DNA of 64,000 bases from Albula goreensis (Eukaryota > Chordata > Actinopteri > Albuliformes > Albulidae): assembly GCA_022829145.1 (NCBI GenBank), contig CM040758.1:13848628-13912627 (forward strand), in the 5' to 3' direction. Of the stretch, positions 12,050 to 24,586 are shown in pieces; within the stretch, counting starts at the first letter, position 1, and each line of letters starts with the position of its first letter. Position numbers and translations under genes: made by a program. Below the pieces are notes generated by a model that saw only the letters and a list, made by a program, of their open reading frames with translations, searched no databases and had not been told where the DNA came from.

Positions 12050-12720
12050 ATCATTTAAGATAATTACACCGGGGCTCTTTAATAGAACTCCATAATTTCT
12101 TTGTCATGCGGGCGCGAAAGTACGGAAATAGGAAAACAGGTTGTCAGCACAATATTTAACAAGGAGAGCCCAGCTCTTGGCCTCACTTTGATATACAGTA
12201 CAGTTTCTCTTCCCCCTTCCCTTTTTTACCGTATGTGTGCAGCGCCACAGAGTGGGGGTCTTGCCAGGGGGGAGGTTTGCAGAAAGTCTTTTTTTAAAGA
12301 CACAATCTGCTTTTTTCCTGCTATTATCATTATTTTTCGTATTTTGAGTTGGGTTACCATGGCTCCCTTGAAGCTGAACAGGATTTATGTCAAAAAGAGA
12401 ATGGGATTGACTGCAGTGTTTACAATAGGTGCTATGGAAAATCCAAAGCATTAGGCATTTCACTGGGGGGATGAATGTCTTAAATCTATTCATTTTCAAG
12501 GACTTTTAGCATCGCGGTGTAGAACAATGGGGTGCTAATGTACAGGGTTGCTGGTGCAGGTAGCGTTTTTCTCTGTCTTTTTTATCCTAAATGCACCTGC
12601 ATGACAATCCTTTGCCATTAATATTTATTGATACTGCCTGCTGGATTTACGTCACGTTTTTCAAAATCCTGCTTTCCTCTGTTAATGCCCTTATCACTCC
12701 CCTCCTTTTTTCTGCTTCTT
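12050..12720. promoter_or_regulatory. CNE-like block
   Basis: Begins with TAATTA (12061-12066), continues through CpG-bearing GCGGGCGCGAAAG near 12108, and ends with a GCCATTAATATTTATTG core near 12613. The open frames on both strands (12101-12454 plus, 12104-12499 minus) overlap and resemble nothing known, which argues for non-coding constraint rather than an exon. Confidence 0.42.
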
Positions 12721-12902
12721 CTATTGCGCCCACACTATCTACCACTTTCCATGCTGTTGTGAATATGGAGTGGAACAAATAAGAGAGGCTAAATGTTTGG
12801 GCCTCCTACTTCAGGATGAAATTGTAAGAATCGTGATACAAAACTTTTGTGGCAGGTTGAAAACTACCAATTGTGCAGCGTATGTAAGAAGGTTGTGGAA
12901 CA

Positions 12903-13075
12903 AGGATCTGAAACTCCAGTCCTAGTGGGTCTTATAGGTTTTTGCAGTTTCCTTTCAGTCAGTAGCCAGTTTTGGCCATGACAATAAGTTTTATTGATCC
13001 TGCCAATCACTGACCTAAATGTAGCTTTTTAGTGCTGAAATAACCAAAAACCATATTACAGACATTGAATATCTT
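12903..13075. mobile_element. Degraded palindromic MITE-like fish repeat
   Basis: The start (GAAACTCCAGTCCTAG) and the end (AACCAAAAACCATATT), with an internal TTTTTGCAGTTTCCTTTCAG segment, resemble a common fish interspersed repeat that begins 'CTCCAGTCCTGGAGG..' and is roughly palindromic. The copy is old and lacks coding capacity. Family assignment is from memory of the consensus, not a search. Confidence 0.4.
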
Positions 13076-13079
13076 CCCA

Positions 13080-13640
13080 TTGATCATAGTTTTTGGTGTT
13101 CTGGAGTTTAAGATCCCTGATGTGGAAGAACATTCATAAGGTTTATGTCTCTTCCTATGACTGCTCACTTGGACTGATTGACTTTGATTAATCCTTTTTA
13201 GGACATGGAAAGTTGCCAGGTGGACAGACTATGGAAGAGAGACCAGATCGCTATTTTTAACATGTAAAAAAGAAAGGTTTTTTTAATAAGAAGCGATATA
13301 TCTTTTCATCTGTATTTTTAAGAGATAAACTTCTCATTCACTTTTACCCAACAGTATTATTTGTATCGGCTCTTTATTGTGAAATTGGAATGGTGCTGTC
13401 AGTGAAATTTCCATGTTCAGATCTGAATAAAAGCAAAATAACAGGGCAGTAAGACTATATTTTTAAAAAAAAATGGATCTTTGTATGACTCAGTATTCAG
13501 TTCTTTTGTTCACCATTTTCTGTCCTTCTCCCTCTGTCTGCAACTCTCTGTCACGCTTCTTCTCTTTTCCCTCCTTTCACTTCAACAAGAATTGATACAT
13601 GTGAGAGAGTTAAGTAATTATACTGTGTGTAAACAAGGCT
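13080..13640. other. No gene seen
   Basis: AT-rich DNA with an A9 run near 13466. No exon or repeat family recognised. Confidence 0.5.
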
Positions 13641-13960
13641 TACAGCGTAAGAGAGTCTAATGAGGGTAGAAGCCAGCTGAGATGGAGGGGGTCTGATCCC
13701 TATCTTTGTGCAAGACTCTTGATTCAGACCTTGCATTATGCCTGAGTGGCTCTCCTCCCTCTCTTTCCCTTTGTGTCACGGGCTGGAGACGGCCATCTGC
13801 ATGTCGCAGGCAGGCACTCGTGCAGTTTGTAAAATAGGCTCGCGAGTCGGACAGTGACCACGAGTAATTGAGTTTAGCCACCGTTTACTATAAGGAAGAT
13901 AATGGTGCAATTTGCTCGGCAATTGAGATGTTATCCAAGGCTTCCCGTTTCAGGCACAGA
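13640..13960. promoter_or_regulatory. CNE-like block
   Basis: Retained CpGs (GGCTCGCGAGTCGGAC near 13838) next to GAGTAATTGAG, TTTACTATAAGG and CAATTTGC cores. The pairing of CpG-containing and homeodomain-type motifs without a coding frame suggests an enhancer. Confidence 0.4.
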
Positions 13961-14439
13961 ATCACACACACCCCGCCCATCTCCTACCACTCCCCCCACC
14001 CCTGAGCCCTTCACCCTATGTGTGTCGCCACAGGAGGCCGCGGGAATCGATTTCCATGTTAACAGCTAGTTACCGTCCACTGAGTATACACACTCATTCC
14101 TGTGACACTGACAGGAAAAAGAGGATCATTTCAAACACTGCACATTTACCCAGTTAGGGGAGTGGCAGAGCCACAGGTTTCCTGAAGCTGATTCATGTGA
14201 CAGGACTGTAGTCAACTCTGACAGTGTATTATCATTTGTCCATTTTAGTGTTGATTTTCATAAGGGTAGCACGAATGTTATTGTTGACCACAGTTTTCCC
14301 TCTTTCTCTGCACTATTGTTATTTCCTTACAGTCGATTTACTGACCCACATCGTTGTCTTCAGGTCTTCGTATGGGACCTTGCCTGAGTAACCATCTTTT
14401 TTCCCCTGTTTCTGCTGGCTACCGTTTGCTGTTTTGGCT

Positions 14440-14940
14440 GTGTCTGTTTAATCCGCATCCAATTACGAGCTTCACCCACCCGTCCCTCCATGACATTTTC
14501 TCCTTGATTTGTTGAATAGTGACTTGGGGGAGGAGTGGGCAGCTCTGGTCTGTCATTTTAGCCCGGAGCAGTGGAGGGGGCAGATGAGGGAGATGGGGGG
14601 CCTGTAGGACAGGAGGAAGGAAGCTTACAGCCAAAATAAGAGGAAGATTGGGTAAACAAACAAGGAGTATGGTCTGTGACCAGCCTCTGTGAGGCCAAGC
14701 CAGCTGTCCAGGAGAGGAGGGTATGTAATTAAGCGGCCAAAATGGAGCTCTTGCAAAGTGCTGGCAGCAACATAATTCTGGGGCGAGGGGGAAGACGGCT
14801 AGTCGCCCGGAGTGGCAAAGAGGGGCCTGCCAAGCTCCTGAGTCTGATTGCATTAATTGCTACATCAGCTTCATTAGGAGTATTAACCAGTGCATGGAGC
14901 CGAAGGCGGCTGCAGGGGAGGGCTCAGGGAAATTTGTAAC
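14440..14940. promoter_or_regulatory. CNE-like block
   Basis: TTTAATCC and CCAATTACGAG near 14457, TGTAATTAAGCGGCC near 14723 and CATTAATTGC near 14850 are homeodomain-type cores spread over 500 bp. The 144-codon minus frame (14419-14853) and 65-codon plus frame (14742-14939) overlap each other and match no known protein. Confidence 0.42.
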
Positions 14941-15439
14941 TAATCAGCAGTGGTGCCCACTGTGTTAAGAAAGGAATGAGTGAATTAGTATACACACTTT
15001 TGTACATGTACTCACATTCTGCTATTAAATTACAGAATGCCCTGTTCCCCAAAGTTTCCCTGTTTTTTTTAGAAAAAAAAGGAACCAATTATTTTCATTT
15101 AACAAAAATGACACACATTGGTTTTGTGTAAAGTTTTGCTGTTGAACATCAAAGACATTTCTCTGGAGACCAAACCACCGTGGAGCCTGATGTCCTCTAA
15201 ATCTTTACGCACGTCTTCTTTTATACATTTTAGCATCTGAGATTAGAAAACAAACACATCTGCAAATGCTGCCCCCTCCTTTTTAAGCACATTCATGGGA
15301 ATTCATTACAGCATAGTTTTTCTCCTGCAGCAGTTATTTTCCGCTTGCTTTCAGCTATCCACTGTCTTGCTTTCTTTTTTCTCCCATTTCCCATTTGGAA
15401 GCGGATCAGCAGAAGGGGAGGGCTTCTACACTCACTCAG

Positions 15440-15650
15440 GTTCAAGGTGACGAGGTGCTAGCTAAGCACAGGAACAGATAGCGAGGATGAATGTTAGTTA
15501 CCGACGAATCAATCACTAAAGCTCTCCCTTGTTAGCAATTACAGCCGCGCACAGTGTGTTGCACTTCGGGCCTTTTGTCATCCGGCCTCCGTGAGGAGGC
15601 ATCTCAGTCGGATTCCGTTCATTGATCATCTCCCAAAGTGCATCTGTGCC
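15440..15650. promoter_or_regulatory. CNE-like block
   Basis: Contains TTAGTTACCGACG, AATCAATCACTAAAG, TAGCAATTACAGCCGCGC and GTCATCCGGCCTCCG, a mixture of homeodomain-type cores and CpGs between AT-rich flanks. Confidence 0.38.
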
Positions 15651-17285
15651 TGTAGCAAAACTTCTGTAAAAACTTGTCCTGCAGATCCTCGCTGACTGAA
15701 GGTGAAATCAACTGTTGGGTCAAAAAGGAGACTTGAAAAGAAATGTATATAAAAATCAAGAATATGTATGTGGTCCTGCTGGTGTGTGTATAGCTTGTGG
15801 ATGTGTGTCTTCTGTTGATCCTACTTGAATGATACCAATGTGACACAGTAGGGGGGAAATATTTTCTGACATAAATACAAAACATGAAATGAAGCAGTGG
15901 TCGTGGCTTGAAAGCAATGCATTAGAATATTCTGTTAGACAGATTGGAGATATAAAGTGGGGAATGCTCATTCTGAGAAACCAAGAGAATAATAGCATGC
16001 TTACTGTAGCCTGATCAGCAGAGAAAACAGCTGGAACAAAGTCGGTCAGCAGGTCATGCTTAATCTCACTGTACTGCAGCTTTCATAAAAACATTAACGG
16101 GCCATTCTTTCACTCTGTAGCTTACATGCTGCTACAGGTTATCTCAGGAGACCTTTTGATTTGACAAATGTAAAGGGGAAATTATTAGTGCAAAAATACA
16201 GCAAATATTTGTGTTAAAAAGACACAAATACTTCCATAAATATGACTGTAAACTGATGTGGGTTTTCCACTCAAACGACACTCATTATGACTCATTATGT
16301 ATTCTTTATTGAATTGCAATTGATTGTTGGTTAATAACTATTCTGTTCACAGTTGTGATCATAATACAATATAAAATACAAACAATATTAAAAGTCTTAA
16401 AGATTAAAACAGTGTATTTAACAGGGACTTCATTTTAGTTGCCAGATTAATGTATATCTTAATGATTATGAATCTGATGGAATCACCATTCACACACTGG
16501 CTCTGCAGTTTGAGCACATCTGCTATTTACAATACATACTCTTAGTCTTACAGTCTACCTGGAATGGCGATCACAAACCTGTCTAGGTCAAGAAATGTTT
16601 TGCTAAAGGCATTCTGCAGACAATAGTAATAGGTTTCTATGGGACACAGAGAAAACACCGGAAAATAAGCTCAAATGCAGGGAGAGAAAATGTGAATTGA
16701 ACTTTGACTCACTCTGTAGACATACCTCCATGTGTGTTGTGTGTGTGTGTGTGTGTATGTACTGTACATAAATACAAACAGTGTAACTCCAAATTGCAAG
16801 TCAGTTTCTGGGGAAATGATTACGAACAGTCCTCCGAAATATGAATGGAATTCTCATAATAGTAATGATAGGTCAAAATTAACTGTGGGACTAATAGATC
16901 GTCATTAGCTGAGGCTTATAATACATTCAACTGGGAAGCCAAACTGGTGACTTGAGTCACTTCAGTCATCATTGTGGGTTGCCTGATATCATTTAGCTTG
17001 ATATGATGTGCAGTTGGAAACTAGGGAAATTCTATGGAAAATAATTTTGCCAACTAACTTCTAGCAGGGTGGCAGCAGAGGGATTCTTAACAGTGAGAAC
17101 TTTAAGTCATTTTCATCAATTTGAGCTGAGATACATCATTTCAAGGCAAATATTAATGAAAACAGCAATGCTGGGTTGAAATATTTTGGGTTGTAAGCTG
17201 CTCCAAATTTGTGAAAAACCAGATATGTATTTCCCTGTCCTATGGCCCTTTTTGTAAAGGCATACATTTAATCTGTTCCAAGGCA
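15650..17285. other. No gene seen; short repeats only
   Basis: AT-rich DNA. An 11-bp unit (ACTCATTATG type) is doubled at about 16282-16301 and a short imperfect (TG)n lies at 16731-16756. No exon or RNA gene recognised. Confidence 0.5.
16731..16756. repeat. Short (TG)n microsatellite
   Basis: Imperfect TG repeat of about 26 bp, interrupted once by TT. Confidence 0.95.
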
Positions 17286-17289
17286 TTTT

Positions 17290-17520
17290 GGGGTATGTAG
17301 TTTAGCAATGCGGCATACATTAATTGACAGTCACTAATGCCATTTTATTAATGGTATGTTCGAGGTTAAATTTATCTGGTACCCTAATTCAGAGTTAACC
17401 AATTCTATGAAAGGCCATATGCTAATCATCTAATTCCTGTAAGTGTAAAGTGGAGGCTAGAGTGCAGGGTCCATTTTCATTGAAGGTCAGCTGTATTAAT
17501 GAATTGTGGACCTTTCTGTA
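17290..17520. promoter_or_regulatory. CNE-like block
   Basis: ATTAATTGAC, CCATTTTATTAATGG (a short palindrome), GCTAATCATCTAATTCC and GTATTAATGAATTG occur within about 200 bp. Dense ATTA-type cores with no open frame. Confidence 0.38.
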
Positions 17521-17823
17521 GTCAGTAACAATTAAAAGGTGGGGGGTAAATAGCCTGGCTCTGTATTACTGGCCCTTCACCCCTGACCTGCTTTGAGTGC
17601 TGAAAAGAGGCTGCCTCAGCGTTGGCGGTGTGAGCACTGCTGTCCCTCAGCGCCCGACCCACAGTCTCAGCTCCTTGTGTTGTCAGGCAGATTGATTGTT
17701 GGGTCTGAACCCAGATCTCAACCTGCTTACAATCTGCAGTGCTGGAAATAGAGCCGACATTAATGGAGAGGGAACAAGAGCAAGCACACTGGCTGTAACT
17801 CCTGACCTGTTTGTTCAGCAGTA

Positions 17824-17937
17824 AACACACACACACACACACACACACACTCTCACACACATACACACACTCTCCCTTCCACTCATGCAGATATGCACAC
17901 ACACACAAACACACACATTCCTCAAATACACATACAC
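17824..17937. repeat. (CA)n microsatellite, interrupted
   Basis: Pure CA at 17824-17850, then CT and AT interruptions and further CA runs to about 17937. The long cysteine/valine- or threonine/histidine-rich frames reported over it would be artefacts. Confidence 0.95.
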
Positions 17938-18311
17938 AGCCTTTACACACTTTTATCTTCCATCAGCTTAGAAAATTGTATACAGTCTTTATCATAAATA
18001 CTGATATATATGGATTAAATATGCTTTCACTTGGATTACCCTATCTTAAATTGCACTATAAATAACGTCGCTCTGATTGAGACAGAACTACTATTACATT
18101 GGAATTTATGTGATAAATTGTTGCAGTGGAATATTGTGTCAAGTGATTGCAGAATAACCTTACATAACCTTAGATTGCTAAATAACATTTCCACTTTAAG
18201 CATTTTTATGGAAATCTTGTGAGGTTGTAGAAAGTTTTGAAGGTTTGATTAATATAATTTTTTTTTCTCACAACATAATTTGTCAGACCACCAGTAATGC
18301 CACATGTCAAA

Positions 18312-18344
18312 AGTTCTATAATAGTTCTACAATAGTTCTTTGAT
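18312..18344. repeat. 11-bp tandem repeat, three copies
   Basis: The unit AGTTCTAYAAT is repeated at 18312, 18323 and 18334, the last copy diverged. It is a simple tandem expansion. Confidence 0.85.
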
Positions 18345-19489
18345 ACAACAAAGATGTAACTGATCTCAGTTTTATCTACTTAACATTGTTGCTTTGGAGC
18401 TAGTATTTGAAAGAAATATCAGCTCCAAAAGAAATATGAAAGAAGAAGGGTAAGAATCTCAAGAGACCACAAACAGACTGTTGGGTCTTTATCAGTCTTG
18501 ATTTGGCCATCAGCCTTTTTTTGGTCTTTGCCAGCAGTGTTAATCTAGGCTTGGCATGAAAGTCCATAATTAAAACCATGAGATGGGTTTAGGCTGATGG
18601 ACTAAATGGCTATCCATCGTTCGAGGAGACACTTATCACACAACTCCCGTAAGCCGTTACCACTTGTTATCTGGCTGGAGCTTAAAACTGAACTTCATGG
18701 TGCTTAACATAAGAATCCTAAAATATTTGACTAATTACAATGAATTTTTGGCCAGCGGAACTCCCCTCCTCCCTGTTATTATCATTAAATTGGAGCAGAT
18801 CACAGTGTCGTGTTGGTGCACGTGGGAGTGAGGGTTGCTCAGAGGGTTTTTGAGCGGTGCTGTGCTGGCAGTGTTTACAGTGGTGGTGGGGGGAGAGGCT
18901 AGTGTTATGCCACTGGTGGATTGCATTCCGACAACGTTGTGTATGAAAGCAAGAGCATTTGTAAGTGTGACAGTTGTGAAGGACTGAACTTTTATGTTCT
19001 TTCAGCTAAAATCAGGGGCATCTGTGTTGACATTTTGGCGTCAGTCGCCAGGTTGAATTGAGCATGCTCGTGTGTAAGAAGCAAGGCTCAGGGAGGCACC
19101 TGAAGTGGACCTCTTCCATGGAGATGTCTGATGCAGAGAGACCACTTTATTGAGACGCTACTTTGGCACTTACTCTCAGCTTGCATATGAGTAACTTGCC
19201 GGTCTCAGCCACTAGTCTCAGAGTGTGGGCACATGAATGGCACGTCTCTATGGACAGGACCAATGTTTACAGATGTCTGTTTTAAATTAGAATAACATGC
19301 AATGAAATTACAGAAAAACTAAGTAAATAAAGCAACCTCATTGAATATTGCATTTTAATATTTAAATAGTCTGTAATTATCACGTTTAATCACAAAGTTT
19401 TAATAAATACTTCAATAATTCTTAAGATATGGGCAAATACACACATTCTTGTTTTCAGATACTGCTATATATTAAAGCACTGCAACTGT

Positions 19490-19505
19490 AAAAAAAAAAA
19501 AAAAA
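19490..19505. repeat. Poly(A) tract, 16 bp
   Basis: Homopolymer A run; no retroposon body recognised beside it. Confidence 0.9.
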
Positions 19506-20879
19506 TGTCATATGTACTGTATGTATATTATTGCACTAAATTCCATTTCTTTAATGCTTCTCCTTTAAGATGATATCAGAAACACCCATACAATGGCTGT
19601 ATAGGAAAATGAGCTCTAACACTGTTTAGCATATGTATTTGGGATATTGGTGGCCTCCTGGAGCAAACAGTTGATGATATTGATTTTCATCCTGGTTGCA
19701 AAAGGAGATTGATCTTTCTCTTTTATCAGGTTCCTTTGGTCTAAAACAACTGGTACACCAGAGAATGTTTCAATATATGACAGACCCAAGAAATCCATCC
19801 CATGGGCAACTTTGTTTAACAACAAAAGCAGAAGATGCACAGAATGTTTCGAAAAGGCAGTTTAACTTTTTTAGTGAAAGTAAAACTTTTTTCATGCTTA
19901 TAGCTGAAAGGTGGGCAGCTGAGAAAATCTAAGCACCAAGTAAAGCAGTTTGATACACTCAGAAATAAAAGGATCAGCATGATACAAACACAGAAAGGGA
20001 GAAACTGAGAAGAATCAATACTCAAATGACTCTTTGAGATCCTCTTGGTTATGGCTTGCTAAATGCAGCTCTGGGACAAACGAACAAGTACACTCTGAGT
20101 GCTTTAAGGGCACTTTAGTTCTAGTAGAGGTCATTCTTACATTCTTACGTTGGTTATGAACAGTATGGCAGATTACTGTCTGAAAAATCTTTGCCCACAG
20201 TCCAACGTAGCTTAAACACAGCTTGTCTTTTACTATATATTTTATTTATTATATATTTATGTTTGTCTTTACACCATCGATTATTTTTTTTCTCTCCGCA
20301 TTTCCCCTTTGTTCCCTCTGTGATGTTTGTTTTGCTAACACAGCTGTTTCAAATTGGCTGACTGATTGATCAGCATATCTAGTAAAACAGCTCCTTTGTG
20401 GAAGTATTAATTCAGTTCATTGTACACAACCATCCTTTTTGAAGGGATTTCTTCAAAGTTTGACGAGAACATTTCACAGTTGAAAATAACATATTTTCCT
20501 GGCTATTTTTGGCCACCCTCCTTTGACCCACATCCTCAGTGTTGAATTGATCTGAAAGCTTAGTGTAGGAATAGCAGACAGATTAATCATCATTAATCAT
20601 CTAGGGAGGAATTTCTACTTCCAAGACAGGGTGATCATGTTGAAATAAGCTTCCCCTCCAAGTAAATTCACATACGATGTTTCCCATATTAACAGTAAAT
20701 GAATCACTTTTGTTAGTTAAATTGTCCCTTAATAACCCAAAGGTGATCTAACAAGTTTGGCGTAATGAATATCAAAGTCACACCTGTTTGGTAACCTTTC
20801 CACCACTTTGGCTCTACAACTCTGACTCACAAAAAACCTGGTTTGTGATAAAAAGCCCTTAACTCTAATGTAATGATGT

Positions 20880-21250
20880 TACGTGGTGATGGATTCATTG
20901 TGACAGATTGAGATTAAATAACTGGAATGCTGGTTCTTGTATTTTGCCACATGCTTAATTACGGCAAATGACCATTGGGGAGACTTAATTAAACTCTAAG
21001 GTCTCTTCAGAACATGCAATTGGGAATTTGGGTTTGAGAGATTTGAGCACTTGTTGGGAATGTGTGTCCCTGTGTGATATTATGAAGTGGAGAGACTTGT
21101 CAACCTGAATGGGAACATCTGTCTGGTGAAGGTTTATTAACCTTGAAATGAATCTGGGCTTTGGCGGGCCCTTTTTCCTGATGGAGGCTGTGGAACACGG
21201 CAGGAGTGCACCAGATCAATGGCAGGTGGGGGTAGTACACTCCTCTGGCC
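20880..21250. promoter_or_regulatory. Weak CNE-like block
   Basis: GATTAAATAACTGG, GCTTAATTACGGC, ACTTAATTAAACTC and GGTTTATTAACC cores occur in a single-copy-looking stretch. Less CpG-rich than the strongest blocks, so a weaker call. Confidence 0.32.
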
Positions 21251-21503
21251 CTGAACGATGGGTCATTACCCATACACTCCTTTGATTAATCCCACCAGTC
21301 TTTACCTCTTTTTAGTTTTCTCCCCTCTGTTAGGTACATGTGATGGAAGGTCTTCTACTTATGTTTGGTCTCGAGGTAGTTTGGAAAGTCATGGTGAAAA
21401 TTGTGCCATGTACCCTGTTAAATTTGAAGGCACTGAGATTAAGATGTGTGATGCGGTTCCAGATGTGTCTCATAGCATCAGATAAATCCTAATCTCCCTT
21501 TCT

Positions 21504-21506
<3 letters not shown>

Positions 21507-21539
<33 letters not shown>
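21507..21539. repeat. (TC)n microsatellite
   Basis: About 33 bp of pure TC. Confidence 0.97.
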
Positions 21540-21542
<3 letters not shown>

Positions 21543-22218
21543 ATGCAGCTAAAAATGTCACATTTGTAGTTTTCACAGAGAGTATGGCCCATGGTTGTTA
21601 GCATGTCTGACACCATTAATGTGACCTGAATGAGTTGTTTTCTTGTGCTTACTATTTTTACTTTTTAACCAGAGTTGGAAAACAACTTGCTTTGTTTGTT
21701 TAGTTGTTATATTGTTTGTTTTGTTGTGTATGTTTGTGTCATTTGAGGGTGAGTGTTCAGGAGGTTTGAGTGCCCCTAAAACAACCTTGTTAAACTCTCT
21801 GCCTGTCTTTCTCTACCATTCTCCTTCCCTAAGCCTCTCTCTCTCTCTTGGCCTTTTTAGTGGAGGATTGTGTATAAGACAATAGCCACAAAGAAAGATA
21901 CAAGGCACACATGGATCCAATAGTTATGGGGATGTCTGTTTTTGGGATCTCTGAAACTGTGTTTCACAATTTTGCTGGGTATATAGAGGGGGTGTTATGG
22001 ATTTTTAGGGAGTGAACAGGGCTTTGGATGGTGAACATTTTTTTCTACAAACTTTTTTTATTCATAGCCGTAAGTTTAGTGTCTAGCAGTGGGGAAACAG
22101 CAGTGCTCCTCAGTATTGGACACTGTTATTGTTCTAAGAAGTTTCATTAAAAGAGCACTGTCCATTGTCCAATGTTATTCATTGGTAACAAATTTGTAGA
22201 GCTGAGGAATGTCTTAGT

Positions 22219-22247
22219 CCCCCCCCCCCCCACCCCCGGCCTCCCCC
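22219..22247 (-). other. C-rich tract; quadruplex motif on the minus strand
   Basis: A C13 run (22219-22231) is followed by C5 and C6 runs. On the minus strand these give closely spaced G tracts that can meet the G3+ quadruplex rule if the long run is split. Homopolymer length may be affected by sequencing. Confidence 0.55.
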
Positions 22248-22987
22248 CAACTCTCTCTCCTCTCTCATAGTCTCAGTCATACTCCCCTCTCTCTGTCTGT
22301 CTGCTGGCCGGAAATTCAACTGCTCCTGAAGGACAGGGAATATCTGTGCTGTCTGAAGTGACAGAGGTCAACGGTTCAATGACTGCCTGTTTTAAAATGA
22401 AGCAAAGCACCTGCCAAAAGTCAAACCTGAAACTTTCTTGTGCTGTCATTTCAAGGTGATCACAATGAGATAGATCTACTACATTGGCTTAATCTACTTT
22501 ACAGTTGCGTACTCACATCATAGGGTCTCATTTTAGTCATATTTAAACACAAAGAACAATAGGCTGCTGTGGGCCTAGGAATGCAAAGTGGGCTTTAGTG
22601 ACTAACACAGGGTTTGCCTCAGTCCATTACGCAAGCATTAAGATATGTAAACATAAAGATATTCTTATTGTTCCTTGCTGTAACAACATTATTCAGCCTT
22701 TATCCTATTTAAATATTGTAATAAGATGCTAGTACACTTGTAATAACAATTGTAAATAGTGCCTGTGATGGTGACTGTAGTCACTGTATTTATACCTGTA
22801 GTGTCCACAAACTGCTGCTACTGCAGCCAATACTAAGTCCCAAGATTAGCATTACTCATAAACTAATAACACTGCTAATATTAATACTGCTTCTATTAAC
22901 ATTAGCAACAATGCTGGTTGTTAACATATCCCTAACATACACTGACAGACACTGTGATGTCCAGTTGTTTTTTTTTCCAGTCAGACA

Positions 22988-23014
22988 GGACATGCTCATG
23001 TCATGAGCATGTGT
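22988..23014. promoter_or_regulatory. 23-bp palindrome with p53-type half-sites
   Basis: ACATGCTCATG (22990-23000) and its exact complement CATGAGCATGT (23002-23012) flank a single T. GGACATGCTC (22988-22997) fits the p53-family half-site RRRCWWGYYY; GAGCATGTGT (23005-23014) fits with one mismatch, at a 7-bp spacing. Binding is untested. Confidence 0.4.
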
Positions 23015-24156
23015 GAAGTGAGGGCGAATCATCTTGTGGAACAAAGCAGTCACATGTACACAAATTCCTCCTCCTGAGTCTGTGGGAGACGTGCTCGATG
23101 GGAACAGTACTACGTCTTGAGCCAGGAAAAGGGAAATAAAGTAAATACAGGCATTTTTGAGGCAAGAGCCTGGTCAACAAGGACAGAAACCAGCTTTAAA
23201 TAGGCAGTAATGGATTTGGAGAGTGCTCGGTGTGCCCCTTATATTATTGACTTAGCTTAGATTGTGTTTTCAGGATCTCTCATTGCCCTAGTACTTTATT
23301 TTGTACAAGAGCATTTTAATTGCACAAATGAACCTGCAAGCTAGTGTGATCCCGCTGTGAGAACAACTTTTAAAATGTACGCCTAACTAAAACTTAGATT
23401 AAAACACCGGTGTAGTAAAAAAAAAAATCTTCACAAATGTAGTTTGGTCAACAATCGCTAAAATTGAATAAACAGAAAATTGGCATATGAAGAATGTCAC
23501 ACTAGCATTGATTTGTGCGTCAAATTTAAGGGCAAATCTTCATTGATTCCAGCTCTAAGTCTGATTTTACTTTTGGTTTTTAATTAAATCACAGATGCAC
23601 TAATTGATCTTCATTTTAAAGCCTTTGACACATTGAACTTAGAGATGCTTGTCTTTATAAAACATATTTTTCAAAAATGTATTTCGAATTGAAAAAATAC
23701 TAAATGTGTATCTTGTTTTGTTTGAAATACCATCATCATTATTCAGTGATCTGTACATTTAATTTTGAAAAAAAAAAAAATGCTATCAATCCATTATTTT
23801 TTCTCTTGAGTAACTGTAATTTTCACCATTTGGTAATCGTGGTTGAAAAAGTATTTGTTTAAATGAAAACAGACAGGATGTAAAATTAAATAACAAGAAA
23901 TCAATCAAAATCTTCTTTACCAGAAAGGCTACAAAGATTAACAATAGTTATGACACATAGTTTTATTGTGATTGACTGCATGGCCCTGCCTATGAATCCA
24001 TAGATCCTTAACAAGAATCAGTATTACAGCTGTGTTCATTGTTACAAATGGCCCAGGGCATTCCACCTCTCTAAATTATGTGTTTCCACTGCCCTTCATA
24101 CAAATTCCCTGTTAATAGAACAGCTGTCAGACTGTCACGTGGTTGATTGAGGAAGG

Positions 24157-24262
24157 TTGTTGTGTGTATATGTGTGTGTGTGCATGCGTGTGTGTGTTGA
24201 TAAGTTGGTGTTTGTGTGAGTGCACGTGCGTGCGTGTGTTTGTTGTTATGGTGGTGTGTGTG
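24157..24262. repeat. Imperfect (TG)n low-complexity region
   Basis: Interrupted TG/GTGC repeats, including TGCGTG variants; an open frame on the minus strand through it is a repeat artefact. Confidence 0.85.
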
Positions 24263-24586
24263 AGTGAGTATCTGAGACAAAGACGGTTTGAGACCCTGGG
24301 TTAAGGCCCATGGATACATGGAATATGAGAGGCACACTGAAACACAGCAAGCTCAGTTGACATGGAAACCCCACCCCCGCACCCTGCCAAACAGTATGTA
24401 TTGTACTCTGTCAGTGGGGGTGTGGTAGGGTACATAGAGTATTGTGGCAACTGTAGGTTAGAGTTAGATAATGTGGAGGAGGTCCCTTTGGTTTACACAA
24501 GCAGAGTGTAGGGGCATTATGTATAAACTAACCAGTTTATGTGTAATTAATACTGGATTGTAAAGTTTCTTGTTGTTTTGAAATTG

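Larger units (their letters stand above)
17950..20880. other. Largely plain AT-rich stretch
   Basis: About 3 kb without a supported gene. Inside are an 11-bp triple repeat (18312-18344), an A16 run (19490-19505) and weakly CNE-like segments at about 18530-18920 (ATAATTAAAACC, CTAATTACAATG). Nothing else was recognised. Confidence 0.5.
21540..24150. other. No gene seen; palindrome and C-run inside
   Basis: Plain AT-rich DNA holding the C-rich tract at 22219-22247 and the 23-bp palindrome at 22990-23012, listed separately. No exon, RNA gene or recognised transposon. Confidence 0.5.

Noticed and set aside
14020..14045. GCCACAGGAGGCCGCGG as a CTCF site
   Set aside because: The core is one base short of the consensus spacing, so the match is not convincing.
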